DNA of 64,000 bases from contig JAQUPZ010000001.1 of assembly GCA_028716365.1 (NCBI GenBank), positions 310,001-374,000 of the forward strand, read 5' to 3'. Source of the stretch: Kiritimatiellia bacterium (GTDB lineage Bacteria; Verrucomicrobiota; Kiritimatiellia; UBA8416; YA12-FULL-48-11). This document shows, in pieces, positions 35,923-47,224 of this stretch (the stretch's first letter is position 1; each line of letters starts with the position of its first letter). The translations under genes were made by a program, and so were the position numbers. The notes beneath the pieces were generated by a model. That model had not been told where the DNA came from and did not search any database. It was given only the letters and a program-made list of their open reading frames with translations.

Positions 35923-38031
35923 ATGAAAAAGAAAGAAAGGAAGAATAGATGCGGAGTTGAGGCAATTATTGATTCTTTTGGGGAGAATGTCTTTAGCATA
36001 AAGACGATGAAAAAATACCTCTCAGAAACGGCATATAAGTCAATCGTTTCTACGATTTGTCAGGGGAAATCTTTAAATCCTACCATTGCGGATGAAGTCG
36101 CTGAAGCAATGAAAATCTGGGCAATGGAAAAAGGGGCCACGCATTTCACGCATTGGTTTCAGCCGTTGACTGGAGTCACGGCGGAGAAACATGATGCGTT
36201 TATCATGCCTGACAGGGAAGGTGGTGCAATAGCCAGGTTCTCCGGTTCGGAGTTGATAAAAGGCGAACCTGATGCTTCAAGTTTCCCATCAGGTGGTTTG
36301 CGTGCCACATTCGAAGCCCGTGGATACACAGGGTGGGACCCAACCAGTCCGGCATTCATAAAGGAAGGAAAGAACGGTGCAGTTCTTTGTATCCCAACGG
36401 TTTTTTGTGCTTATCATGGCGAGGCGCTGGACAAAAAAACTCCTCTCTTGAGGTCCATGGATACACTCTCAAAACAAGTGTGCCGACTGGGTAAATTGTT
36501 CGGTATAAACTCTGAAGGCAAGCGGGCTTATCCTACTCTTGGCCCTGAGCAGGAATATTTCCTGATAGACAAGAAATATTATGAAAAGCGTTTGGATTTA
36601 ATTCAGACGGGACGGACTCTTTTTGGATGCAAACCGGCCAAACATCAGCAGATGGAAGACCATTATTTTGGAGCCATCAAACCGAGGATAATTGCGTTCA
36701 TGAATGATTTGGACAGGGAACTGTGGCGTTTGGGAATTCCTTCAAAAACACGGCACAACGAAGTATGTCCTGCTCAGTTTGAGATCGCGCCCGTATTCGA
36801 GGAACTCAACCTGGCGGTGGATCATAACATGATGGTGATGGATGTATTGCGCGAAACAGCAGAAAAACATGGGCTTGTCTGCTTGTTACATGAGAAACCG
36901 TTTGCTGGTGTCAATGGTTCCGGGAAACACAATAACTGGGCTGTAAGTGGTCCGGATGGAAAAAATTGGCTCACTCCCGGAGACAATCCGCATGAGAACG
37001 CCAAGTTTCTTACAATGATTTGTGCATTGATGAAGGCTGTTGACAGTCGTGCTGCAGCTCTTCGCGCTGCCGTTGCAACGGCAGGCAATGATCATCGGCT
37101 TGGCGCCAACGAAGCACCTCCGGCCATCCTGTCTATCTTTCTTGGTGAACAGTTGATCGATGTCATTAATCAGCTTGAAGGAGGCGGGGCTAAAAGTTCC
37201 AAGAAAGGTGGAAGGATAGAGATAGGTGTATCAAGTCTGCCTTCGTTGCCAAGGGATGCAACGGACAGGAATAGAACATCTCCATTTGCATTTACAGGGA
37301 ACAAATTTGAATTTCGTGCCGTTGGTTCAAACCAGAGCTGTGCTGGCCCGAATGTTGTGTTGAATACCATTGTGGCCGAGGCACTTGATGAAATATGCAC
37401 AAAGCTTGAGTCCGATATCACGGCCGGCAGGGACTTTAATGTTGCTTTACAGGCTGTTCTGCTGGGAATCATCAAAAGGCATAAGAGAATTCTGTTCGAT
37501 GGAGACAACTATACAAACGAATGGCACAAGGAGGCAAAGAAAAGAGGTCTTCCTAATTTAAAGACAACTCCTGAGTCGCTGAAAGTCCTGGTTGATCCAA
37601 AGATCATAGCGATGTTTGTAAAATATGGTGTATTTACGGAGCGGGAACTGAGATCGCGTTACGAAGTCTATCAGCATGCCTATGATAAGACTGTGGAAAT
37701 AGAAGCAGGTGTGGCGCTGACAATGGCGAAGACGCAGATTCTTCCTGTGGCACTTAGTTATGCAGGTAAACTTGGTGATATTATCAAGTCAATCAAGGCG
37801 GCAGGAAGCAAGGTAGGTGAAGCAAAGGTATTGCTGACTGAAGTTGCAGATGAAGCTGAAAAGCTCCAAAAGGCAATCAGGAGGTTGGCGTCAGCCTTGA
37901 AAAAAGAAAATACAGAGGCAGAACTGGCTGGTATGCTAAACGTTAGAGTTTCTGTCGATGCTCTTGAAATGTTATTGCCCGAAGAGATCTGGCCGCTTCC
38001 GTCATATGCTGAAATGATGTTCATGTACTGA
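35923..38031 (+). CDS. glnN: Glutamine synthetase type III
   Basis: 702 residues, the usual length of the GSIII (GlnN) family and much longer than GSI. Family motifs are clear: [12 protein letters not shown] near residue 65, [13 protein letters not shown] (Glu ligands), [29 protein letters not shown] and [15 protein letters not shown]. The C-terminal 120 residues are the GSIII-specific helical domain. It makes glutamine from glutamate, ammonia and ATP. The gene lies behind its own sigma-54 promoter, opposite amt-glnK, with GAAAGGTGAG as ribosome site. glutamate synthase follows after 52 bases, so a GS-GOGAT operon is formed. Confidence 0.95.
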   Translation: MKKKERKNRCGVEAIIDSFGENVFSIKTMKKYLSETAYKSIVSTICQGKSLNPTIADEVAEAMKIWAMEKGATHFTHWFQPLTGVTAEKHDAFIMPDREGGAIARFSGSELIKGEPDASSFPSGGLRATFEARGYTGWDPTSPAFIKEGKNGAVLCIPTVFCAYHGEALDKKTPLLRSMDTLSKQVCRLGKLFGINSEGKRAYPTLGPEQEYFLIDKKYYEKRLDLIQTGRTLFGCKPAKHQQMEDHYFGAIKPRIIAFMNDLDRELWRLGIPSKTRHNEVCPAQFEIAPVFEELNLAVDHNMMVMDVLRETAEKHGLVCLLHEKPFAGVNGSGKHNNWAVSGPDGKNWLTPGDNPHENAKFLTMICALMKAVDSRAAALRAAVATAGNDHRLGANEAPPAILSIFLGEQLIDVINQLEGGGAKSSKKGGRIEIGVSSLPSLPRDATDRNRTSPFAFTGNKFEFRAVGSNQSCAGPNVVLNTIVAEALDEICTKLESDITAGRDFNVALQAVLLGIIKRHKRILFDGDNYTNEWHKEAKKRGLPNLKTTPESLKVLVDPKIIAMFVKYGVFTERELRSRYEVYQHAYDKTVEIEAGVALTMAKTQILPVALSYAGKLGDIIKSIKAAGSKVGEAKVLLTEVADEAEKLQKAIRRLASALKKENTEAELAGMLNVRVSVDALEMLLPEEIWPLPSYAEMMFMY

Positions 38032-38083
38032 TGGATGTTTCACGCCTTGCAGTGTTAGTCCACTACCGGTTTTTGAGGGATAG

Positions 38084-41000
38084 ATGTTAGAATATGGACT
38101 ATATAATTCTGAGAATGAACATGATGCCTGCGGCGTCGGGTTTGTTGCAAACATCAATGGGCAGCAGTCCCACCTGATTATTGAAAAAGGAATCGAGGTA
38201 CTTAAGAATCTTCTTCATCGCGGTGGTATTGGTGGTGACAATACCACTGGTGATGGTGCAGGTATTCTCCTGCAAATACCGGACATCTTCTTCCGCGAAG
38301 CTTGTTCTAAAATAGGAATAGAACTCCCGGAAAAGGGGCCATATGGAGTAGGAATGTATTTCCTTCCCCATGACCGGGTTTCCAAGGCGGAATGTACTGC
38401 AATTACCAAGCAGGTGGCGGCATCTGAAGGCGCCACAGTTCTGGGATGGCGGGATGTACCGGTTGATGCGAACACTATTGAAGGCCAGGCGAGAAAGGAA
38501 ATGCCTTTTATTCGGCAGTGTTTTATTGGTTGCAAAAACCTGAGCAGTGATGCGATCGAACGCAAACTATATGTTATCCGGAAAGTCATTGAACGAAAAG
38601 TCCGTGAGGAGGGAATTGAAGATTTCTATATTCCGAGTTTTTCTTCGAAAACAATAGTTTATAAAGGATTACTGCTGGGAAATCAGCTGCCTTCCTTTTA
38701 TGAGGACTTACGCGATCCAAAGTTTGTAAGCGGCCTGGCTGTCATTCATCAGCGTTACAGCACCAATACGTTTCCTTCGTGGAAACTTGCCCAACCTTTC
38801 AGGTATCTTGCTCATAACGGTGAAATTAATACCTTGCGCGGAAATCTGAATCACATGAAATCACGAGAGAGTTTGCTTGCCAGCAGACTTTTTGGTGCGG
38901 ATATTAAAAAATTAATTCCGGTTATTGATAATACAGGAAGTGATTCATCTTGTCTTGATAATGCTTTGGAGCTTCTTGTCAGTGCCGGCCGGGACATTCC
39001 ACATGCGATGATGATGCTGGTACCGCAGGCATGGGGGTTAAAGTATCCGATAGGACCGGACCTCAGGGGATTCTTTGAATATCATTCTGGCTTGATGGAA
39101 CCGTGGGATGGGCCCGCGGCACTGGCATTTACTGATGGAACAAGAGTTGGTGCATTATTGGACAGGAATGGCCTGCGTCCTGCGAGATACACTGTTCTCG
39201 ATGATGGTTTCATTGTTCTGGCGTCTGAAACCGGTGTACTTGATTTTGATTCATCGAGGGTTGTAGAAAAAGGTGCTTTGAGACCTGGTCAGATCATTAT
39301 TGTAGATCTCGAAAAGAAGCGATTCTTACGGGACGGTGAAATAAAAACGGTCTATGCCCATAATCAACCATACAGGCGCTGGGTTGATGAGAATAAAATA
39401 GTCCTTCACGGTTTGTTTAATGATGTCTCGCCAGTTAATCCTGACATCAACAAGCTTATCTTCAGGCAAAAGTTGTTTGGATATACAAGGGAAGATTTAT
39501 CCATGATAATTGGGCCTATGGCATCGGGTGGGCACGAACCAGTTGGTTCCATGGGGTGTGATACACCGCTTGCCGTGCTTAGTGAACAACCTCAATTACT
39601 TTTCTCGTATTTCAAGCAGATGTTTGCACAGGTTACTAATCCTCCGATCGATTCGATAAGGGAAGAACTCGTGATGTCGCTTATGACGTTTATGGGTAAT
39701 TCCGGTAACATACTCACTACACTTCCTCAACACAGTCATCTGATCAAGTTACGGCACCCTGTTCTTTCAAATGAAGACCTTGAAAGTATCAGGGCGCTAA
39801 ATATTAAAAATTTTGGCACGACGACCCTTCAGATTGGTTTTTCTGCCTTGGAAAAAATAGGAACACTTGAAAAGGCTTTGGAGCATTTGTGTGACACGGC
39901 AGAGATGGCGATTGAAAAACAGAAGTCACTTATCATTCTTAGTGACAGAAATCTTCCTGATCACATGGTGCCGATACCGTCTTTGCTTGCTGTTTCTGCT
40001 GTTAACCAGCGATTGAGCAGAAAAGGGGCGAGAACTGGCGCAAGTATTGTAATTGAGACAGGTGAAGCCCGGGAGGTACATCACATGGCTCTATTGCTGG
40101 GATATGGTGCGACCGCGATAAATCCCTACATGGCTTTTGAAACCGTGGCTGATATGGCAATACGTAAAGTTCTGGATTGTGATCTGAGTGTTGCCAAAGC
40201 ATTGGAGAATTACATCAGCGCATTGTGTAAAGGGTTAATGAAGATAATGTCGAAAATGGGCATTTCAACTCTTCGCAGTTACCGCAATGCTCAGGTTTTT
40301 GAAGTTATAGGACTGAGTAATGATATTATTGAGAAATATTTTACAGGGACTGCATCACGTATTGGCGGAATAGGCCTTGAAGGGATTGCCTCCGAAGCTA
40401 TGACCCATTATGCCGCGGCATATGACAAGTTGCCGGGTACTTCCAGTCTGTTGCCGTCTGGTGGTCAATATAAATTCAGGAAAGATGGCGAGCGACACCT
40501 TTGGACTCCGGAGTCCATCAGTAAGTTGCAACTGGCGACGAGGCGGAATGATACGGCGCTTTATAAAGAATATGCCAGATTAATCAATGATCAGACGAAG
40601 AAACAAAATACTTTAAGAGGATTATTCCGGATTAAAAAGGCGGCTGCCGTTCCGATCGACGAAGTTGAATCAGCAGCCGAGATAATGAAAAGGTTCGTCA
40701 CTTCGGCTATGTCTTTCGGGTCAATAAGCAAGGAAGCACATGAGACTCTTGCAATTGCCATGAATCGTATTGGGGCGATGAGTAACAGCGGGGAAGGTGG
40801 AGAGGATCCTGAACGATACAAACCTCTAATGAATGGTGATAACCTGTGTAGCGCTATAAAACAGGTGGCAAGCGGCAGGTTTGGTGTAACGATTGAATAT
40901 CTTGTTAACGCAAGAGAAATTCAAATTAAGATCGCACAGGGTGCGAAACCCGGTGAAGGTGGACAATTACCCGGTCACAAAGTTAACGGGGAAATTGCAA

Positions 41001-42598
41001 AGGTACGTCATTCCACACCTGGTGTCACCCTGATTTCTCCTCCACCTCATCACGATATATATTCTATAGAAGACATCAAGCAGTTGATTTTTGATCTCAA
41101 GAACGCGAATCCAAATGCGAGAATATCTGTCAAACTGGTTTCTGAAGTCGGGGTCGGTACAATTGCTGCAGGAGTTGCCAAAGGCTGCGCAGATATGATT
41201 CTTATCAGCGGTTATGATGGAGGAACCGGAGCCTCTCCTCTTTCGTCTATTAAGCACGCTGGTGCTCCATGGGAGCTTGGACTGGCAGAGACCCAGCAGA
41301 CTCTTGTTTTAAACAAACTTAGAAGCAGAGTACGTATTCAGGCCGATGGTCAAATGAAAACAGGACGAGACGTGATCATAGCCGCACTACTTGGGGCTGA
41401 GGAATTTGGTTTTGCCACAGCACCTCTAGTAGTATGCGGTTGTGTGATGATGCGAAAATGTCATCAGAATACCTGCCCTGTCGGGGTGGCTACACAGGAC
41501 CCTGAACTTCGTAAGCGTTATACAGGCAGACCGGAATACGTAATTAATTTCTTCAGAATGATTGCAGAGGAAGTAAGGGAATATATGGCCAGTACGGGAT
41601 TTCGTAAACTGGATGACTTGATCGGTCGATCTGACCTGCTGGAAATAAATAATGCTGTTGATTTCTGGAAGGCCAGGGGACTCGATTTTTCCAGGATATT
41701 CAACAGGCCGGGAATCAAAGATCCGTCACCGGTAAGATGTATAGAAAAACAAAATCATGAAATTGATGATGTGCTTGACAAGCAACTTATTAAAGATGCG
41801 GCTAAAGCAATTAAATTCGGGAAGACAGTTGAAATCGTATCGCCAATTCGTAATGTGAACAGGGCAACTGGTACGATGTTATCAGGAGAAATAGCCAAAC
41901 GATACGGAAGTACCGGTCTGCCGGATGATGCGATTGTCTGTAGATTCAAAGGTGCTGCAGGGCAGAGTTTTGGAGCCTTTGGAATTAAAGGAATTACTTT
42001 TATTCTGGAAGGTGAATCAAATGATTATCTCGGGAAAGGATTATCGGGGGCAAAAATCATTGTGAAGCCTTTCTCTGCCAATAAATTTAATCCATCAGAA
42101 AATGTCATCTGCGGCAATGTGTTACTTTATGGGGCCACTTCCGGCGACGTGTATATTTATGGCAGGGCAGGAGAGAGGTTCGCTATCCGTAACAGTGGTG
42201 TTAATGCCGTTGTTGAGGGTGTAGGAGACCATGGCTGTGAATATATGACGGGTGGTCGAGTTGCAATTCTCGGTGAAACTGGTGTGAATTTTGCGGCGGG
42301 GATGAGTGGTGGAATTGCCTATGTTTATGACCCTGACAGAAAATTCGACGGACGGTGTAATCTTGACATGGTTGACTTGGAACTTGTTGAAATAAAGACT
42401 GATATTGAAGAGTTAAAGGGGATGATCAAGAAGCATTTTGAATATACGGGTAGTAAGAAGTCTGAATTTATCCTCAGCCAATGGGAGTCAGAGGTCCATT
42501 CTTTTGTCAAAGTTTTTCCTATGGAGTATCGGAGAGCATTGGGGTTTATGAGCAGGGAAAACGATGCAACAAAAATAGAAGAGGTTGTCGATGGGTGA
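38084..42598 (+). CDS. gltB: Glutamate synthase large subunit
   Basis: 1504 residues, the normal length of GltB. The class II glutaminase domain needs an N-terminal Cys; here DACGVGF places it at Cys16 after a 15-residue propeptide that must be removed. Central and FMN-binding domains follow (SFGSISKEAHETLA, SNSGEGGEDPERY, GAKPGEGGQLPGHKV). CGCVMMRKCHQNTCPVG carries the 3Fe-4S cysteines, and the C-terminal beta-helix contains GEGVGDHGCEYMTGG-like repeats. It makes two glutamates from glutamine and 2-oxoglutarate. GAGGGA precedes the ATG. Its end overlaps gltD by eight bases. Confidence 0.97.
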   Translation: MLEYGLYNSENEHDACGVGFVANINGQQSHLIIEKGIEVLKNLLHRGGIGGDNTTGDGAGILLQIPDIFFREACSKIGIELPEKGPYGVGMYFLPHDRVSKAECTAITKQVAASEGATVLGWRDVPVDANTIEGQARKEMPFIRQCFIGCKNLSSDAIERKLYVIRKVIERKVREEGIEDFYIPSFSSKTIVYKGLLLGNQLPSFYEDLRDPKFVSGLAVIHQRYSTNTFPSWKLAQPFRYLAHNGEINTLRGNLNHMKSRESLLASRLFGADIKKLIPVIDNTGSDSSCLDNALELLVSAGRDIPHAMMMLVPQAWGLKYPIGPDLRGFFEYHSGLMEPWDGPAALAFTDGTRVGALLDRNGLRPARYTVLDDGFIVLASETGVLDFDSSRVVEKGALRPGQIIIVDLEKKRFLRDGEIKTVYAHNQPYRRWVDENKIVLHGLFNDVSPVNPDINKLIFRQKLFGYTREDLSMIIGPMASGGHEPVGSMGCDTPLAVLSEQPQLLFSYFKQMFAQVTNPPIDSIREELVMSLMTFMGNSGNILTTLPQHSHLIKLRHPVLSNEDLESIRALNIKNFGTTTLQIGFSALEKIGTLEKALEHLCDTAEMAIEKQKSLIILSDRNLPDHMVPIPSLLAVSAVNQRLSRKGARTGASIVIETGEAREVHHMALLLGYGATAINPYMAFETVADMAIRKVLDCDLSVAKALENYISALCKGLMKIMSKMGISTLRSYRNAQVFEVIGLSNDIIEKYFTGTASRIGGIGLEGIASEAMTHYAAAYDKLPGTSSLLPSGGQYKFRKDGERHLWTPESISKLQLATRRNDTALYKEYARLINDQTKKQNTLRGLFRIKKAAAVPIDEVESAAEIMKRFVTSAMSFGSISKEAHETLAIAMNRIGAMSNSGEGGEDPERYKPLMNGDNLCSAIKQVASGRFGVTIEYLVNAREIQIKIAQGAKPGEGGQLPGHKVNGEIAKVRHSTPGVTLISPPPHHDIYSIEDIKQLIFDLKNANPNARISVKLVSEVGVGTIAAGVAKGCADMILISGYDGGTGASPLSSIKHAGAPWELGLAETQQTLVLNKLRSRVRIQADGQMKTGRDVIIAALLGAEEFGFATAPLVVCGCVMMRKCHQNTCPVGVATQDPELRKRYTGRPEYVINFFRMIAEEVREYMASTGFRKLDDLIGRSDLLEINNAVDFWKARGLDFSRIFNRPGIKDPSPVRCIEKQNHEIDDVLDKQLIKDAAKAIKFGKTVEIVSPIRNVNRATGTMLSGEIAKRYGSTGLPDDAIVCRFKGAAGQSFGAFGIKGITFILEGESNDYLGKGLSGAKIIVKPFSANKFNPSENVICGNVLLYGATSGDVYIYGRAGERFAIRNSGVNAVVEGVGDHGCEYMTGGRVAILGETGVNFAAGMSGGIAYVYDPDRKFDGRCNLDMVDLELVEIKTDIEELKGMIKKHFEYTGSKKSEFILSQWESEVHSFVKVFPMEYRRALGFMSRENDATKIEEVVDG

Positions 42599-44048
42599 GA
42601 TCGGTGGATTTCTTAAATATTGTCGAAAGGATCCGGAATATCGGAAGGTCGAGGACCGTCTCAAGGACTTTGACCCTGTTGAAATGCGACAATTTGATTC
42701 AGAGATTCATATTCAGGCCGCTCGATGTATGGATTGCGGAACGCCGTTTTGTCATGGCTGTGGATGTCCGCTGGCTACCGTGATTCCTGAACTGACTGAT
42801 CTGGTTTTCCATGATCGATGGCAGGAGGCACTTGATGTCCTGATTTCAACGAATAATTTCCCTGAATTTACAGCAAGGATATGTCCAGCTTTATGTGAAG
42901 CTTCTTGTGTGCTTGGAATCAATGACGATCCTGCGACAATCAGACAGGTCGAACTGGCAATCATAAGAAGGGGTTTTGTGGATGGATATCTACAGCCGCG
43001 ACCTCCTGTCATCAGATATGATGAAAAAATCGCGGTAATAGGTTCGGGGCCGGCAGGACTGTCGGTAGCTGATTCTCTTAACAGGACCGGGTATTGTGTG
43101 ACGGTTTATGATAAATCTAAAAATCCAGGAGGTATTTTGAGATATGGAATACCTGATTTTAAGTTGGGAAAGAGAATAGTTGACCGTCGGATAAAACTGA
43201 TGCGGGATGAAGGCGTTATGTTTGAACTTGGCATTACGGTTGGTGATGATGTGTCTTACAACTACTTGAAGAACAGGTTTGATGCTGTTTGTCTTTCAGG
43301 TGGTTCCCGTGAACCTCGTGATATTTCTGTACCTGGAAGGAAATTGAAAGGCATCTATTTTGCAATGGATTATCTTGTCCAACAGAACAAACGTTTAGAA
43401 GGTGAGCGTATCGAGAAAGAAGATGAGATAACGGCCGAAGGGAAGACAGTTGTTATTATTGGCGGAGGAGATACTGGCTCTGACTGTCTTGGAACGGCTT
43501 TGCGCCAGCGGGCAAATAAGGTTTACCAATTTGAAATTATGCCAAAGCCGCCGGAAGAGCGACCTGAGAACACCCCATGGCCTATGTGGCCGAATGTGAT
43601 AAGGGAGTCTAGTAGTCACAAGGAAGGCGGTGAACGTCGTTGGTGTGTTGCCACCAAGGAATTCACAGGTGAGAATGGGAAAGTGAAATCAATCCGATGT
43701 GTGGAAGTGGAGTGGTCCCATGGGCATGACGGACGGATGGAATTTAAAGAAAAACCTGGGACTGATTTTGATATGGATGTTCAACTTGTTCTGCTTTCTA
43801 TGGGATTTGTGGGACCCGGGAGAAATAGGATTGTAGAAGACCTTCATATTGAACATGATTCCAAAGGCAACATAAAGGTAAATGAAAACCACATGACCAG
43901 TGTCGATGGAATATTTGCAGCCGGAGACATGGCGCAAGGTCAGTCGCTTGTGGTCAGGGCCATCGCAGACGGAAGAATGACAGCATCAGGAATTGTGCAG
44001 TATCTTGAAAAAAAACGCGGTAAGAATGTGAACGGTAATAAACAATGA
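42591..44048 (+). CDS. gltD: Glutamate synthase small subunit
   Basis: 485 residues from ATG 42591 (overlap of eight bases with gltB); a TTG two codons earlier is less likely. The N-terminal Fe-S region has CMDCGTPFCHGCGCPL and RICPALCEASC. FAD and NAD(P)H Rossmann motifs are IAVIGSGPAGLSVAD (about 150) and VVIIGGGDTGSDC (about 285), and the family ending GIFAAGDMAQGQSLVVRAI is present. It passes electrons from NAD(P)H to GltB. The stop overlaps the start of purF (ATGA), so purF is coupled to glutamate synthase. Confidence 0.96.
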   Translation: MGEIGGFLKYCRKDPEYRKVEDRLKDFDPVEMRQFDSEIHIQAARCMDCGTPFCHGCGCPLATVIPELTDLVFHDRWQEALDVLISTNNFPEFTARICPALCEASCVLGINDDPATIRQVELAIIRRGFVDGYLQPRPPVIRYDEKIAVIGSGPAGLSVADSLNRTGYCVTVYDKSKNPGGILRYGIPDFKLGKRIVDRRIKLMRDEGVMFELGITVGDDVSYNYLKNRFDAVCLSGGSREPRDISVPGRKLKGIYFAMDYLVQQNKRLEGERIEKEDEITAEGKTVVIIGGGDTGSDCLGTALRQRANKVYQFEIMPKPPEERPENTPWPMWPNVIRESSSHKEGGERRWCVATKEFTGENGKVKSIRCVEVEWSHGHDGRMEFKEKPGTDFDMDVQLVLLSMGFVGPGRNRIVEDLHIEHDSKGNIKVNENHMTSVDGIFAAGDMAQGQSLVVRAIADGRMTASGIVQYLEKKRGKNVNGNKQ

Positions 44049-45478
44049 AACCCGACTATCCTATTGAAGAATGTGGAGTATTCGGTGTGTATGGTGTACC
44101 GGATGCTGTGCCGTTGATTTACAGGGGATTGTTCTCCCTTCAACATCGGGGGCAGGAAGGTGCCGGAATGGTTGTAAGTGATGGAGAGATCGTAAAATCC
44201 TCCAAGGGCCTTGGTCTTGTTAATGAGGTATTGACGAAAGGTTCGCTGGATGGATTAAACGGCAATCTAGGGATAGGCCATGTACGCTATTCTACAACCG
44301 GTTCGACGAGGATCCAGAATGTCCAGCCGATTGTTGTAGAATGTGTTGACGGTATATGGGCTGTTGCACATAACGGGAACCTGGTGAATGCGTCTAAATT
44401 GAGACGTATGTATCAGGAAGCCGGGGCCATATTCCAGACCAGCACAGACAGTGAGGTGCTTGTCCATCTTCTGGCTGACCCAATGTACAGGACGCGGCCC
44501 AGGCGTGTTGCCAGAGCATTGAGTGAGCTCGAAGGATCATTTTCGTTTCTGCTGATGACCAAGAATTGCGTAATGGCAGCCAGAGACCGATTAGGATTCA
44601 GACCTCTTTCTATAGGTAAGTTGGGTAAGGGATGGGTATTTGCAAGTGAAACATGTGCCTTGACTCAGGTTGGTGCTGAATATGTCAGGGACGTGAATCC
44701 CGGTGAATTGGTTGTCGCCGATAGTACCACGGGTTTGCACAGTAGTGTGTTTGCAGATTCAGAGAAAGACAAACTTGCTCAGTGTGTCTTTGAGCTGGTG
44801 TACTTTGCACGACCTGACAGCGTTGTGTTTGGTGAGAATGTTCATGATATTCGTTTGAAGTACGGCATGAGGCTGGCAGAGGAGTATCCGGTGGAGGCGG
44901 ATGTGGTTACCCCTATACCTGATAGTGGTAATTCAGCGGCGCTGGGATATTCTCGGAAGAGCGGAATTCCATTGGATTATGGCTTTATCAGGAACCACTA
45001 TGTCGGAAGGACATTCATAATGCCTGAAGCAAATGACCGGGCTAAAGGTGTAGATATGAAACTTTCCGTTCTCAAGGATGTAGTGAATGGTAAACGTGTT
45101 GTTGTGGTAGATGATTCTATTGTTCGTGGAACAACGGCACAACGAAGAGTCGAAGCTTTGCGTCAGGCAGGTGCCAGAGAAATACATGTCAGGATTTCAT
45201 GTCCACCGACTGCGCATCCCTGTTTTTTTGGAATTGATTTTCCTACGAAGGAAGAACTTGTGGCAGGGAGTAAAGACGTAGAAAAAATCAGGGAATTTAT
45301 AGGGGCAGACAGTCTTGGATATTTGAGTGTTAAGGGGCTTCTGTCTCCTTTAAAGAATCCATCCGGTTTTTGTGTGGCATGTTATACAGGTGATTATCCT
45401 GTGGATATAAGCAGGATGAGGGGAAAGAAAGCGCTTGAGCAGTTTTCGCCTGATCTTCAGCTTGACACGGGGTCCTGA
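44045..45478 (+). CDS. purF: Amidophosphoribosyltransferase
   Basis: 477 residues; catalyses the first step of purine synthesis (PRPP plus glutamine). The class II glutaminase Cys is Cys10 in EECGVFGVYG, after a nine-residue propeptide as in the Bacillus-type enzyme. SLQHRGQEGAGM and GHVRYSTTGST bind glutamine. The phosphoribosyl site is VVVVDDSIVRGTT. Cysteines in AQCVFELVYF, CPPTAHPCFFG and FCVACYTGDYP fit the 4Fe-4S type. The 4-base overlap with gltD is unusual for a purine gene and puts it directly in the nitrogen operon. Confidence 0.96.
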   Translation: MKPDYPIEECGVFGVYGVPDAVPLIYRGLFSLQHRGQEGAGMVVSDGEIVKSSKGLGLVNEVLTKGSLDGLNGNLGIGHVRYSTTGSTRIQNVQPIVVECVDGIWAVAHNGNLVNASKLRRMYQEAGAIFQTSTDSEVLVHLLADPMYRTRPRRVARALSELEGSFSFLLMTKNCVMAARDRLGFRPLSIGKLGKGWVFASETCALTQVGAEYVRDVNPGELVVADSTTGLHSSVFADSEKDKLAQCVFELVYFARPDSVVFGENVHDIRLKYGMRLAEEYPVEADVVTPIPDSGNSAALGYSRKSGIPLDYGFIRNHYVGRTFIMPEANDRAKGVDMKLSVLKDVVNGKRVVVVDDSIVRGTTAQRRVEALRQAGAREIHVRISCPPTAHPCFFGIDFPTKEELVAGSKDVEKIREFIGADSLGYLSVKGLLSPLKNPSGFCVACYTGDYPVDISRMRGKKALEQFSPDLQLDTGS

Positions 45479-45537
45479 TTTGTTAGCTCTTTGCGGCGAT
45501 TTGGCGGCGCTGCCTATGAGTTGTGAAAGGAGATAAG

Positions 45538-47208
45538 GTGACCAAGCATATTTTTGTGACTGGCGGAGTAGTATCTTCCCTGGGCAAGGGACTGACGGCA
45601 GCATCGCTCGCTCTTCTTCTTCAGCGACGTGGTTATCGGGTACGGATGCAGAAGTTGGATCCATATCTCAATGTTGATCCGGGCACAATGTCGCCATATC
45701 AGCATGGTGAAGTTTATGTAACCATTGACGGTGCTGAAACCGATCTTGACCTTGGTCATTACGAGAGATTCACGGGGACATACTGCACACGTGTCAGTAA
45801 TTATACCACGGGTCGTATTTACAGCGATGTCATTTCCAGAGAACGTGAAGGCGGGTATCTTGGCAAAACCGTCCAGGTTATTCCTCATATAACGGATGAG
45901 ATAAAAAAGGCTATACGCTCACTGGATTCAGATGATGTTGATATTGCCATCACAGAGATTGGGGGGACGGCAGGAGACATAGAATCCCTTCCTTTCCTTG
46001 AGGCAATCAGGCAGTACAGGCAGGAAATTGGCAGAAAAAACGGCCTTTTCGTACATATTACATTAGTTCCGTATATAAAGGCCGCCGGTGAATTAAAAAC
46101 AAAGCCCTCACAGCAGTCAGTCGGCATTCTTAGGACGATAGGAATAATACCGGATATTCTCATCTGTCGCTGTGAGAGGCAGATGAAGGAAGATCATAAG
46201 GAAAAGCTGGCGCTGTTTTGTAACGTCGATAAGAACCTCGTGATTGAGGAAACTGATGTTGCGCATTCGATTTACGAGGTGCCGATTGAACTGGCAAAGC
46301 AGGATGTTGATGTTTATGTGATGGAAATGTTGAATCTCCATGTGACCCCCCTTGAAATGGATGACTGGAAACAGATGGTGGATAAACTTATTCACCCCGG
46401 AAATGGGGAGATAGAAATTGCAGTTGTGGGCAAATATATCAGTCTTAGGGATTCTTATAAGAGTATTTATGAGTCGCTTACGCATGGTGGTATAGCAAGT
46501 AACGTGAAGGTGAACGTGAGGATGGTTGAATCAGAGGAAATTGAGAAGAAAGGCGCAGAAGCCCTTCTTGCTGGTGTTTCCGGTATACTTGTTCCAGGTG
46601 GTTTCGGAAATCGTGGGATAGAAGGAAAGATACAGACTATTCGTTATGCCAGGGAAAATAATGTGCCTTTCTTCGGTATTTGTCTGGGAATGCAGTGTTC
46701 CGTGATGGAGTTTGCGCGCAATGTGTGCGGTATGAAGGGGGCGAATAGTACAGAGTTTAATGAAAAGACCGCATATCCTGTAATAGATTTGATGGAAGAA
46801 CAGAAGAATGTCACCAAAAAGGGTGGAACAATGAGGCTTGGGACATATCCTTGCCGGTTGATGGAAGGCACAAAAGCACAGAAAGCATACGGTGTTTTGA
46901 ATATTTCAGAGAGACACAGACATCGTTTTGAGTTCAATAACAACTATAGCAAGCAAGTGGAAGAAAAAGGGATGATTCTTTCAGGTGTTTCTCCCGATGG
47001 TAAATTAGTTGAGATCATAGAATTGAAGGATCATCCGTGGTTTGTGGCCTGTCAGTTTCACCCGGAGTTTCAGTCTACACCGCTTAAGGCGCATCCGTTG
47101 TTTCGGGATTTTATAGCAGCAGCCTTGAAGTGTTCCGCCAAAGGTAAGAGACATAAAAGGGATAACGACCTCACTCGAAACGCATCTAAACCAAAGAACA
47201 GAAAATAA
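45538..47208 (+). CDS. pyrG: CTP synthase
   Basis: 556 residues from GTG 45538, which has AAAGGAG five bases upstream; an in-frame GTG five codons earlier would bury this site. The synthetase domain starts [15 protein letters not shown] (P-loop) with [15 protein letters not shown]. The class I glutaminase half has VPGGFGNRG, nucleophile Cys in [12 protein letters not shown] and the His-Glu pair in CQFHPEFQS. It converts UTP to CTP with glutamine nitrogen. The 59-base gap after purF and 16-base gap to carB suggest one transcript. Confidence 0.96.
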   Translation: MTKHIFVTGGVVSSLGKGLTAASLALLLQRRGYRVRMQKLDPYLNVDPGTMSPYQHGEVYVTIDGAETDLDLGHYERFTGTYCTRVSNYTTGRIYSDVISREREGGYLGKTVQVIPHITDEIKKAIRSLDSDDVDIAITEIGGTAGDIESLPFLEAIRQYRQEIGRKNGLFVHITLVPYIKAAGELKTKPSQQSVGILRTIGIIPDILICRCERQMKEDHKEKLALFCNVDKNLVIEETDVAHSIYEVPIELAKQDVDVYVMEMLNLHVTPLEMDDWKQMVDKLIHPGNGEIEIAVVGKYISLRDSYKSIYESLTHGGIASNVKVNVRMVESEEIEKKGAEALLAGVSGILVPGGFGNRGIEGKIQTIRYARENNVPFFGICLGMQCSVMEFARNVCGMKGANSTEFNEKTAYPVIDLMEEQKNVTKKGGTMRLGTYPCRLMEGTKAQKAYGVLNISERHRHRFEFNNNYSKQVEEKGMILSGVSPDGKLVEIIELKDHPWFVACQFHPEFQSTPLKAHPLFRDFIAAALKCSAKGKRHKRDNDLTRNASKPKNRK

Positions 47209-47224
47209 AACGGACTGAACTATC